Source: Halocaridina rubra (Eukaryota > Arthropoda > Malacostraca > Decapoda > Atyidae). From it: DNA of 64,000 nt. Of the stretch, positions 8,691 to 19,200 are shown piece after piece; positions within the stretch are counted from its first letter, which is position 1; each line of letters begins with the position of its first letter. The position numbers and the translations under genes are program-made. Under the pieces are notes generated by a model, which was not told where the DNA came from, made no database searches, and saw nothing but the letters and a program-made list of their open reading frames with translations. The stretch spans positions 62,001-126,000 of the forward strand of contig JAXCGZ010022667.1 in the NCBI GenBank assembly GCA_037179515.1. Direction: 5' to 3'.

Positions 8691-11600
8691 ATGGAAACCA
8701 TCAAAACATTCGATGAGGAGCGTTACCTAGACATACTGATTGCTAGGGGTGAGAGATACGGTTTTTCCCCAAGACAGAAGCTCTTCGAATGGGCTTATGA
8801 GAAGATGGTTGAGCGCCGAGATAAGCTGGAGAAGAGAGCAAGTGATGAGGCACAAGCACAACGTAAGGAGGCACAAGCACAACGTAAGGAAGCACAAGCA
8901 CAACTTAAGGAGGCACAAGCACAACCTAAGGAGGCACAAGCACAACATAAACATGAGCTTGCGCTTGCTCGGCTTCGAGCGGAAATCCCAGACAGTAGTC
9001 CTTTATCCGGAAATAGAGATTACAGGAACGGGAAGCACAAGAGCTTCTCGCAGAACTTCAATCGTCCAGCTCCTCCTCCTCACACTCCTAAGCCTTATTA
9101 CGGCCATGCACCCACACTCAAGAAGGATGACCCGGTAAGACCTAAGCCTCAGCAGTTAAGAGGCAAAGGCCATTACTCTGCTCCACCTTCCCAGGGTTTT
9201 CAGCCAAACTCTAAGAGCCACCATGCTCCCTCACACAGCGGCGGCCCACATAGCCGTCTGGCCACTCACTCAGCCCATGTTGTGGAAACAGGGCCAGAAA
9301 GGGCCAATGAGGATAATGCCGAGGAACCACCACACAAACTTGCCAATGTGGAATTCATCGAACATGATGATCTGGAAATGATCCCAAAATGCCTAGAAAC
9401 CATAAATGGTGTGGAAGCTGAGATAGCCCTTGACACAGGGGCCAATGGCATACTTGTTGACGAGAGAATTGTCAGGGATGAAGATTTTACCAGCAAAGTC
9501 GTTCATGTGCGGGTTGCTGAAGGAACACCCCAAATACGACGCTGCCGTGTCATTAACCTGGATTGCAAATACTACAAGGGAAAAGCCCCAGCTGTGGCAA
9601 TGATTGGGCTTATGTACCCTGTCTTGATGGGTCGTGCACTGAACCTAGTTCCTACTTTCCAGGCCGACCTCTACCATAAGGACATTTCTCGTTATAACTT
9701 CCCTCGGGGGAAGTCACATGAAGCCATTTCAGCAGTAACTCCTGGCCTCGATGCCAAGAATTTGGATGATTCTCCGACTGACTCCGTTGAGTCTGCTGCA
9801 GTCAGTACACGTAATGTGGAACGCGGAGAGTTTCCCCCTCCTTTACCAGATGATGCACCTCTAGAGCCATTGAAGTCCACTCCAGACTTTGCCAAATTGC
9901 AGCAAGACTGCCCCAGCCTCAAACGCTGGATGCAGCAGGCCACCGAGGGAAGGACCTTCACGGTGAGAGGAGGAGGCCAGATCACTTATGCCCTTGAAGA
10001 TGGAGTACTTCGTAGGCATGTGACTAAAGGTGGCCACACCTTTAAACAGTTGGTGGTGCCCGCTTCGTTGCGCCGCCAGGCTATGTATGTGGCACACCAT
10101 TTACCTCTGAGTGGACACAGAGGCAAAGCAAAAACTCGGCATGTCCTTCAGAAGGCTTTTGCATGGCCAAACATGTACACCGAGGTAGACAGATATGTAG
10201 GTTCCTGCCCTGTCTGTCAATCCACCTCAACGGCACCAGTACCGAAAGTTCCCATGGGGATAACTAAGCTCTCAATGGAGCCAATTTCCAATGTCGCTAT
10301 TGACATACTAGGTCCTATTAATCCAACTTTGTCCACGGGGAAACAATTCCTCCTGGTATATGCTGACCTGGCAACAAGGTACCCAGATGCAGTGCCACTG
10401 TCTTCTGTCACAACTGAAGCAGTTGCTCAAGCCCTATTTGAAATGTGCTCCAGGGTTGGCTTTCCTGAGCAGGTCACTTCTGACAATGGAAGTCAGTTTA
10501 CAAGTAGGCACTTTGAGGCTTTCTGCAACCTTTTAGAAATCAAGCACATTCGTACGAGTGTCTATCATGCCCAATCAAATGGAGCATGCGAACGCTATAA
10601 CGGGACATTGAAGCGATGTTTACGCAAGCTAGTGATAGATATGCTTAGGCAGTGGGACAAGTACATCCCTGCTGCACTTTTCTCCTTCAGAGACACGCCC
10701 CACGACACTACTGGATACTCGCCTTTCGAGATGATTTATGGTCATAAGGTCAGAGGCCCAGTAGAATTCTTGGCAGAATGTTGGGATTCACCTACCATCG
10801 AAGATGACGATAGGGACGTTCATGAGTATATTTTGAAGTTTTCGTCTCACCTCAAAAAGGCATGGAAAACTGCACAATTAGCCATTAAGGGTCACCAGCA
10901 GACTGCCAAGCTCCTCTTTGACAAGCGTGCGCGGCGTCGTGCCCTGACACCCGGAGATCGAGCTCTGTTACTTCTTCCAACAGATACCCGCAAGCTAATG
11001 CTACACTGGAAAGGACCGTACACTGTGGTACACCGGGTGACCCCTGACAATTATGTGCTAAATGTTGATGGCATTAACCGGAAATACCACATTAACCAGC
11101 TGAAGCTTTATTGTGAGGACCCGGAGGCCCACAGGGATCCTGCGCTGGCGCTCCCAGCAACCCCTATAGATGCCTCAAGCATCAACAGAACCTCCGAGGC
11201 TGCAGCAACACAGGTGCTCCATTATAGCCACCCCTTACTTCCTATATTGGAATACTCCACCCTTGCAGTGGAGACAGACTTACGGGAGTGGAGTTTTTCT
11301 GTAGAAGCCCCTCTGGCCGCAGCCACCGCCCTTGCAATTGAAGACATAAGCTTAGCTTTTGATTATGGTAAGGATCCTGCCATTCCCACACACCGAAAAG
11401 AAAGTGTGAGTAATTGCATTATTAACTCCAGACTGCAACCGAGTCAACGGGAACAGCTGAACAAGCTATTAGAGGACTATGAGAACGTCTACAACGACCT
11501 CCCAGGCATTACCACTACCCTTGAGCATCATGTCAGATTGACTGACCCAGAGCCATTTCGGCATTCCTATGGTCTTCCCCACCAGCTGTCCTTACGGCTG

Positions 11601-12938
11601 AAGGAAGATCTTGACACTTGGGTCCGCCTCGGAATAGTTGAAAAGAGCATTTCGCCTTGGTGTTCGCCGTTACTGGCAGTGCGTAAGCGAGATGGCAGTC
11701 ACAGGTTCTGCCTTGACTGTCGTAAGCTTAACTCCCGTACCATCTTTGATGGAGAGCCCATTGCTGACGCCGAGCATATTTTCTCGTTGCTTTCCCAAGC
11801 CCGTTACCTGTCCAAGTTGGATTTGGCCAGTGGATTTTGGCAAGTCCCGTTGAGCGAGACTACCAAGCCTCTTACAGCTTTTTCCACAAGATATGGTCTA
11901 TACCAGTTCAGGGTCATGCCTTTTGGTATGGTAAATGCCCCTGGCTGCTTCAGCAGACTCATGAGGATAGTACTACAGGATCTCGACAATGTTTCATGCT
12001 TTATAGACGACATCCTGGTGCATTCTCAGGATTGGTCATCGCACCTCGAGACCCTCCGCAGAGTTCTCACTCGTCTGAACCAGCATGGACTTCATTTAAA
12101 GCCTTCCAAATGTGAGATTGGTTTCACACAATTGCAGTATCTCGGCCACGTGGTTGGAGAAGGAGTTATGTCCCCTTTACATGACAGGGTACAAGCTATT
12201 AAGGATATGGAGAAACCTGCTACTGTCACTCAACTGAGATCATTCCTGGGTAGTGTCGGCTACTACCAACGGTTCATTCCACACTTTAATACTATTGCTG
12301 CCCCTTTGCAGCAAATGACCTCCTCGAAGCAAAGTAAATCCTCCCCTGTCAAATGGACAGATGAAGCGGAGAGAGCATTTTTCAAGCTCCGAGAAGCATT
12401 GGCGGGTGAGCCAGTATTACAACTGGTAAACCCTGATTTTCCATTTATCTTGCAGACCGACGCCTCAGACGAAGGCCTGGGTGCCGTGCTCTTGCAAGCC
12501 CGATCAGACAACTCAGCAGAAGTAGCTCCAGTGCGATATGCAAGCCGCAGGCTTCGCCCTGCAGAGCGAAATTACTCCACCGTGGAGAAGGAAGCTCTAG
12601 CTGCATATTGGGCCATAAAGAAATTTGAAGTCCATCTGTATGGCCAACATTTTACACTGAGAACCGACCACCGACCTCTCCTATATTTACAGACTGCAGA
12701 CAAGCTAAATCCTCGTCTGAAAAGGTGGGCACTTTACCTGAATCTTTTCAAATTCACTGCCCAACATGTTCATGGCAAGGACAATGACCTTGCTGATCTA
12801 CTAAGTCGACGGTCGTTACCCTCAAATGAGGAAGCTGGTGCTTTTAGCCTAAATTTGGCTAGTACTTCTCTAATGTGTTGTTTATTTTTATGTTTATCTT
12901 TTATGTCTTTAATACTGTACTGTACTTGTTTACTTTAG
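8691..12938 (+). CDS. Gmr1-like polyprotein: coiled coil, protease, integrase, RT, RNase H
   Basis: The 1415-codon ORF starts at ATG 8691 (aaacaaacATGG), a better start than upstream non-ATG codons and the same start position as in B. Residues about 45-90 form a charged coiled coil with repeated EAQAQ units, followed by a Pro/His-rich stretch. The protease has LDTGANG with catalytic Asp248. The integrase zinc finger is H469, H476, C506 and C509. Its catalytic triad is D538, D598 and E634, a D,D-35-E arrangement, and a GPY/F-like tail follows. RT has Asp1044 and FIDD (Asp1106 and 1107); RNase H has Asp1257. Thus integrase precedes RT, the Gmr1-like order. No capsid domain or CCHC knuckle is visible. 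An 11-bp deletion removed the usual stop, adding about 25 hydrophobic residues. It would act in cytoplasmic particles and then integrate cDNA in the nucleus. Confidence 0.93.
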   Translation: METIKTFDEERYLDILIARGERYGFSPRQKLFEWAYEKMVERRDKLEKRASDEAQAQRKEAQAQRKEAQAQLKEAQAQPKEAQAQHKHELALARLRAEIPDSSPLSGNRDYRNGKHKSFSQNFNRPAPPPHTPKPYYGHAPTLKKDDPVRPKPQQLRGKGHYSAPPSQGFQPNSKSHHAPSHSGGPHSRLATHSAHVVETGPERANEDNAEEPPHKLANVEFIEHDDLEMIPKCLETINGVEAEIALDTGANGILVDERIVRDEDFTSKVVHVRVAEGTPQIRRCRVINLDCKYYKGKAPAVAMIGLMYPVLMGRALNLVPTFQADLYHKDISRYNFPRGKSHEAISAVTPGLDAKNLDDSPTDSVESAAVSTRNVERGEFPPPLPDDAPLEPLKSTPDFAKLQQDCPSLKRWMQQATEGRTFTVRGGGQITYALEDGVLRRHVTKGGHTFKQLVVPASLRRQAMYVAHHLPLSGHRGKAKTRHVLQKAFAWPNMYTEVDRYVGSCPVCQSTSTAPVPKVPMGITKLSMEPISNVAIDILGPINPTLSTGKQFLLVYADLATRYPDAVPLSSVTTEAVAQALFEMCSRVGFPEQVTSDNGSQFTSRHFEAFCNLLEIKHIRTSVYHAQSNGACERYNGTLKRCLRKLVIDMLRQWDKYIPAALFSFRDTPHDTTGYSPFEMIYGHKVRGPVEFLAECWDSPTIEDDDRDVHEYILKFSSHLKKAWKTAQLAIKGHQQTAKLLFDKRARRRALTPGDRALLLLPTDTRKLMLHWKGPYTVVHRVTPDNYVLNVDGINRKYHINQLKLYCEDPEAHRDPALALPATPIDASSINRTSEAAATQVLHYSHPLLPILEYSTLAVETDLREWSFSVEAPLAAATALAIEDISLAFDYGKDPAIPTHRKESVSNCIINSRLQPSQREQLNKLLEDYENVYNDLPGITTTLEHHVRLTDPEPFRHSYGLPHQLSLRLKEDLDTWVRLGIVEKSISPWCSPLLAVRKRDGSHRFCLDCRKLNSRTIFDGEPIADAEHIFSLLSQARYLSKLDLASGFWQVPLSETTKPLTAFSTRYGLYQFRVMPFGMVNAPGCFSRLMRIVLQDLDNVSCFIDDILVHSQDWSSHLETLRRVLTRLNQHGLHLKPSKCEIGFTQLQYLGHVVGEGVMSPLHDRVQAIKDMEKPATVTQLRSFLGSVGYYQRFIPHFNTIAAPLQQMTSSKQSKSSPVKWTDEAERAFFKLREALAGEPVLQLVNPDFPFILQTDASDEGLGAVLLQARSDNSAEVAPVRYASRRLRPAERNYSTVEKEALAAYWAIKKFEVHLYGQHFTLRTDHRPLLYLQTADKLNPRLKRWALYLNLFKFTAQHVHGKDNDLADLLSRRSLPSNEEAGAFSLNLASTSLMCCLFLCLSFMSLILYCTCLL

Positions 12939-13493
12939 CGTACAAACGTTATTCCTAATGGAAAACGAAAAAGATGAAGAATAATTTTTTGATCGTAGTT
13001 TTATATTTCCCTTTGTGGGACTTTGAAAGCCAGAACTTGGCAGAAACATTTTAGTTTAGTGCTGAATAGCTGAATGTTTTAAATCCAGTCGCCAATGTTA
13101 ATGACGACGTGGTTCAAATGTTTAATTTGCGTATACTGTATTTTATTTTGTATATTATATTATTGCCTTCTTGCATGTGAAGCATTCATAAACTTAAATA
13201 TTGATATTCACTGATATCTAATTGTGATTTAATTTTCTTGAAATTTGAATTTGATCACATTTCTTTTATGTTTTGCATGTCAATTAATGTTTTGTTTACA
13301 AGACTTGTTTACTTTTACTAATAGTATGATATGTTCCAGTGGTGGATCCCATTCTTATTGTTCATTTGTTCTTTTCCATGAGAAGGATATCTCATCCCTC
13401 ATAATAACACTGAAGTCACCGTAACTTCCTCTGTTCTTTTTTCGCCTTCTGTAGTAGAATTTTGCTAAATCAATATTCTCTAGAAAGGGCCTT
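12939..13493 (+). other. 3' untranslated region of element C
   Basis: This AT-rich noncoding sequence is colinear with 2170-2735. A purine run (agaaaggg, 13,482-13,489) lies four bases before the 3' LTR and is a weak polypurine-tract candidate. Confidence 0.65.
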
Positions 13494-15461
13494 TGTGACA
13501 GAGTGTTTCGCTCAATGTCAACAGAGGCTGTTAGATGCCTTATTAAATAAATTAGTAACATAACTGTTATTTTCTAACTAAAAAAATTAATTCCCTTTAA
13601 CATAACTGTTATTTTCTAACTAATAAAATAATTCCCACTTCTTGACTTTCGCAGATTATGATTATTTGCAATTTGTATTTTAGCTTATAGCTAATTGTAA
13701 ATATAGCTTATTTACTCTTCTTGTACGTGTAGAAGTATAGCCCCAATATAAAGGCTGCTCCTATTTTTCCGTCTGCTACGAGCCAAGAAAATTAAGAGAG
13801 ATTAAATCCAGTAACCTAACTTTTCATTATTATTTCTCGTTTTATTTTATTTGCTTCCACTTGTTGCACCTAAAAATACTGTCTCTCCCTTGCATCTCTG
13901 CTATAATTGCCTGCCAGGGACCACCACTAAAATAGTCCTTAAAATGATATCAGAGCCAATTACTGCTCTAGGAATGTCTCCTACAGATGACGTCACGAGG
14001 CACAAGGAGACGCTCTCTTTTGGCGCCGAGACTGCCCAGAGGCAACATCTCGCCTGGGTAGTCTAAGTTTATTTAAAATCTTTTTACGTGGCATCTTCAC
14101 AGGAATTCATCTAGCACAACAAGGAATTCATCTAGCACAACAAGGTGAGGGATAGTGTATGGTAAAGCTCGTGGGTCAAGCAAATTGGTTTATTTTCGAG
14201 AATTAGTTACATTCGTTACTGGATAAATCTTATGGATTTCTATTCTCAGATTCCATTCCCAGTCACACGAAATTTTGTAGATTACCACACTGGAATCTCA
14301 CATGCCAAAGTTAATTCCTTAACCTGTAAATTACAGCTGATATATATTGCTGAGAAGTTTCTTTTCACTGAATGTGATAAACGAAAATCTCATCCTCTGA
14401 AGACTAGTTATGAGCCCGTAAAAATCTATCTCTCTTCCTAATAAATTCTAATTTCATTTCACCCCTTTCTATCATCGTAAATAAAGTGTTTTACTTCAAA
14501 AACTCGTCAATAAAGCTATTTGCCAAAAAGCAAAATTGCAAATATTCAAAAGGTAATTTTTCCCAGTTGGCTATGCAAATATTTCTTGTTAACCACAATT
14601 TATTGAATGCATACCGTATTTATCTTGCTAATTCTTCATATGTTGGGGATAAAGTGTTTTGAGTTATAAGTTGCAAATACCTCAAAAGGTGGTTTTGCAC
14701 CCTTTTTTTTCATTGCAAAGTTCTTGATAACTAAAAGTGAATGAATACTGTATTTATCTCGTAGATTCTTCCTTTATCCTAAATAGAGTGTTTTACCATA
14801 TTAATTTCATATCAGGAATAAGCATTGCAACTTTTGTGGTTGCCCACAATTTAAGGAATGCATACAGTACTGTATTTGTCTTGCTTATTCTTCATTTATT
14901 GTGAATATATTGTTTTCTTTAAAACCAGTAAAGAATTAATGTTTTGTATGCTATTATGGTAGCATAAATATTTCTGGTTAGCTGTGAATAACCTATATAT
15001 ATTCATCCAGTAGAATGACATTGGAAACTCATTATATGTGTGCTCATGCTTTCAGTTTCCCATTATAAACAGTGTGTCATTTCTGTTTCTGAAATTGCAG
15101 TGTCCTGTATTCTACTCTGCCTGTGTGACAGAGGTAATCATCGAGTTGAGGCCAAAGTCTTGGCATACGTCCGTGGTGCCGGGAAACGAAATCATACTCA
15201 CCTCCTCCGGGATTCGAGGCAGCATTTCATAAAATTTAATTTGAGAAATTTAATTCAATTCTTTTAATGTCATTGCATTTCCAAAATTAAAAGAAAGTTG
15301 AATTCTGAGTTTCATTTAACCGACTAATGGTAATAAAAATGGGGTGTTCAAGTATAAATATCTGTCCTGTCTGTTTGTGAGCTCTTAACCGAGCTCGGTA
15401 CTTTGAGTCCCCTTAGTAAAACAGAATCTTAACAACACTCTAGCATCCTAAAACCCCCACA
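13494..15461 (+). repeat. 3' LTR of element C
   Basis: This is 1968 bp with the same ends and internal duplications as the 5' LTR. I counted about eight substitutions against the 5' copy, spread through the LTR (for example ctcgtggg against ctcatggg near 14,168), and no length change. Confidence 0.92.
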
Positions 15462-15466
15462 CATAG
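15462..15466 (+). repeat. Target-site duplication CATAG, right copy (element C)
   Basis: CATAG follows C's 3' LTR and is continuous with B's leader (attggcaagaaaaa...). It pairs with 5181-5185. Confidence 0.9.
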
Positions 15467-16226
15467 ATTGGCAAGAAAAATTTTGGTGTCATTTATCGAG
15501 CCTAGGCTAAGCCTTTCAAGTGTCTGAGTTGTCACTTGAAAATAAATTTTCTCATTACTAGTAGACATGTATAAGCTGGCTGCCTAGTAAGCCGTTAGCT
15601 TATCTTTGGTGTATTTTGCATAGGATCTGTGCCCATTTGGCAACACTCCAGAATTTTACTTACGACATTTTATTTGTGGGTACTGCCATATACGCACTCA
15701 TTCGCAGGCACGACCGCTATACTGTACTTGTTTGTATTCTCTGGCACTGGGTGCTAGTCGGTAAAATTCATTGTTGCTTATTCCTTTCATTTGCACCATA
15801 ACCGCAGGTACTGCCACATATTGCTGTTAAGCAGGCATGACTGCCATTCTGTATTACCAGTGTTTCATGCACTGTTTTGCAACATTTTACTGCTGTTGCA
15901 ATTGTGTTGCTCATTCCTTTCATTTGCACGATAACCGCAGGTACTGCCACATATAGCTGTTAAGCAGGCATGACTGCCATTCTGTATTACCAATGTTTCA
16001 TGCACTGTTTTGCAACATTTTGCTGCTGTTGCACTTGATTGTATTTTGAGTCACTTTTATGGTGAGGTTTTGAGATCACTTTTACGTTTAAGTTTGAACT
16101 TTGGTGTTGAATTTTTTTCTCTCCTTGGTGTTGTGTGGTTCTTTAATTTTTTTTCTACTATTGTAGAGATTTGTTTTTCTTGTGGTTGTTTTTGGAACTT
16201 CGTTATTGACTGTTTAGGCAACCACC
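15467..16226 (+). other. Leader of element B, second part
   Basis: This continues B's leader after the C insertion, colinear with 7622-8690 of C. It has one unit of the 81-bp repeat and two units of the 132-bp repeat. It ends with two candidate ATG codons, at 16,227 (accaccATGG) and 16,257 (acaaacATGG); the second corresponds to C's start. Confidence 0.8.
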
Positions 16227-19200
16227 ATGGAAACCAGGCAGTCACAGGAAACAAACATGGAAACCATCGAGACATTCGATGAGGAGTGTTACCTGGACAT
16301 AATGATTGCCATGGGTGAGAGATGCGGTTTTTCCCCAAGACAGAAGCTCTTCGAATGAGCTCATGAGAAGATGGTTGAACACCGAGAAAAGCTGGAGAAG
16401 GCACAAGCACAACGTGATGAGGCACAAGCACAACGTGAAAATGAGCTTGCGCTTGCACAATGTGATGAGGCTCAAGCACAACGTGAACATGAGCTTGCGC
16501 TTGCTCGGCTTCAAGCGGGAATCCCAGACAGTAGCCCTTTATCTGGAAATAGAGATTACAGAAATGGGAAGCATAAGAGCCCCTCACAGAACTTCAGTCG
16601 TCCAGCTCATCCTCCACACACTCCTAAGCCTTATTACGACCATGCACCCACACTCAAGAAGGATGACCCAGTTAGACCTATGCCTCAGCAGTTCAGGGGC
16701 AAAGGCCATTATTCTGCTTCACCTTCCCAGGGTTTTCGGCCAAACTCTAAGAGCCGCCACACTCCCTCTCACAGCGGTGGCCCACATAGCCATCTGACCA
16801 CTCACTCAGCCCATGTTGTGGACACAAGGCCAGAAAGGGCCACCGAGGATAACGCCGAGGAACCACCACACAAACTTACCAATGTGGAATTCATCGAACA
16901 TGATGATCTGGAAATTATCCCAAAATGCCTAGAAACCATACATGGTGTGGAAGCTGAGATAGCCCTTGACACAGGGGCCAATGGCATACTTGTTGACGAG
17001 AGATTTGTCAGGGATGAAGATTTTACCAGCAAAGTCGTTCGTGTGCGGGTTGCTGAAGGAACACCCCAAATACGACGCTGCTGTGTCATTAACCTGGATT
17101 GCAAATACTACGAGGGGAAAGCCCCAGCTGTGGCAATGATTGGGCTTATGTACCCTGTCTTGCTGGGTTGTGCGCTGAACCTAGTTCCTATTTTCCAGGC
17201 CGACCTCTACCATAAGAACATTTCTCGTTATAACTTCCCTCGGGGGAAGTCACATGAAGCCATTTCAGCAGCAACTCCTGGCCTCGATGCCAAGAATTTG
17301 GACGATTCTCTGACTGACTCCGTTGAGTCTGCTGCAGTTAGTACACGTAATGTGGAATGCGGAGACTTTCCCCCTCCTTTACCAGATGATGCACTTCTAG
17401 AGCCATTGAAGTCCCGTCCAGACTTTGCCAAATTGCAGCAAGATTGCCCCAACCTCAAACGCTGGATGCAGCAGGCCACCGAGGGAAGGACCTTCACGGT
17501 GAGAGGAGGAGGCCAGATCACTTACGCCCTTGAAGATGGAGTACTTCGTAGGCATGTGACTAAAGATGGCCACACCTGCTTCGTTGCGCCGTCAGGCTAT
17601 GTATGTGGCACACCATTTACCTCTGAGTGGACACAGAGGCAAAGCAAAAACTCGGCACGTCCTTCAGAAGGCTTTTGCATGGCCAAACATGTACGCCGAG
17701 GTAGACAGATATGTAGGCTCCTGCCCTGTCTGTCAATCCACCTCAACGGCACCAGTACCAAAAGTTCCCATGGGGATAACTAAGCTCTCAATGGAGCCAT
17801 TTTCCAAGGTCGCTATTGACATATTGGGTCCTATTAATCCAGCTTCGTCCACGGTGAAACAGTTCCTCCTGGTATACGTCGACCTGGCAACAAGGTACCC
17901 AGATGCAATGCCACTGTCTTCTATCACGACTGAAGCAGTCGCTCATGCCCTATTTGAAATCTGCTCCAGGGTTGGCTTTCCTGATCAGGTCACTTCTGAC
18001 AATGGAAGACAGTTTACAAGTAGGCACTTTGAGGCTTTCTGTAACCTTTTAGAAATCAAGCACATTCGTACGAGTGTCTATCACGCCCAATCAAGTGGAG
18101 CTAGCGAACGCTATAACGGGACATTGAAGCGATGTTTGCGCAAGCTAGTGATAGATATACCTAGGCAGTGGGACAAGTACGTCCCTGCTGCACTTTTCTC
18201 CTTCAGAGACACGCCCCACGACACTACTGGATACTCGCCTTTCGAGCTGATTTATGGTCATAAGGTCAGAGGCCCAGTGGAATTCTTGGCAGAATGTTGG
18301 GATTCACCTACCATCGAAGATGACGATAGGGACGTCCATGAGTATATTTTGAAGTTTTTTCTCACCTCAAAAAGGCTTGGAAAACTGCACAATTAGCCAT
18401 TAAAGGTCACCAGCAGACTGCCAAGCTCCTCTTTGACAAGCGTGCCCGGCGTCGTGCCCTGACACCCGGAGATCGAGCTCTGTTACTTCTTCCCACAGAT
18501 ACCTGCAGGCTAATGCTACGCTGGAAAGGACCGTACCCTGTGGTACACCGGGTGACCCCTGACAATTATGTGCTAAATGTTGATGGCAATAACCGGAAAT
18601 ACCACATCAACCAGCTGAAGCTTTATTGTGAGGACCCGGAGGCCCACAGGGATCCTGCGCTGGCACTCTCAGCAACCCCTATAGATGCCCTCAGCATCAA
18701 CAGAACCTCCGAGGCTGCAGCAACACAGGTGCTCCATCATAGCCACCCCTAGCCTGCTGGCTAGTACAGTGGTAACACGCTGGCTTCGCATTCATGAGGT
18801 CGAAAGATCGGTTCCCGTCCAAGACCGAGTGTTTAAGCTGTTTACTGGCAGGAACTGCTGTGGTTGGACACCACAGTGGGGGGTTGGGGCTTGCCCTGGC
18901 TGACGAATACCCATTGTATTGAAATGGAAATAAAGTTTGTTTGTTTTGTTTGTTTTGTTTGTTTATATTGGAATACTCCACCCTTGCAGTGGAGACAGAC
19001 TTACGGGATTGGAGTTTTTCGGAAGAAGCCCCTCTGGCCGCAGCCATCGCCCTCGCAATTGAAGACATAAGCTTAGCTTTTGATGATGGTAAGGATCCTG
19101 CCATTCCCACACACCGAAAGGAAAGTGTGAGAAATTGCATTATTAACTCCAGACAGCAACCGAGTCAACGAGAACAGCTGAACAAGCTATTAGAGGACTA

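Larger units (their letters stand above)
5186..15461 (+). mobile_element. Complete Gmr1-like LTR retrotransposon (element C)
   Basis: This 10,276-bp element has equal 1968-bp LTRs (5186-7153 and 13,494-15,461), a primer binding site, a 1.5-kb repeat-bearing leader, one long ORF and a 3' untranslated region. It is flanked by the 5-bp duplication CATAG and lies within another copy of its own family. By eye the LTRs differ at about eight positions, roughly 99.6 percent identity, so insertion was recent compared with the other copies here. The single ORF is uninterrupted. The polypurine tract is weak and no capsid or zinc-knuckle region is recognisable, so autonomy is unproven. Confidence 0.92.
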
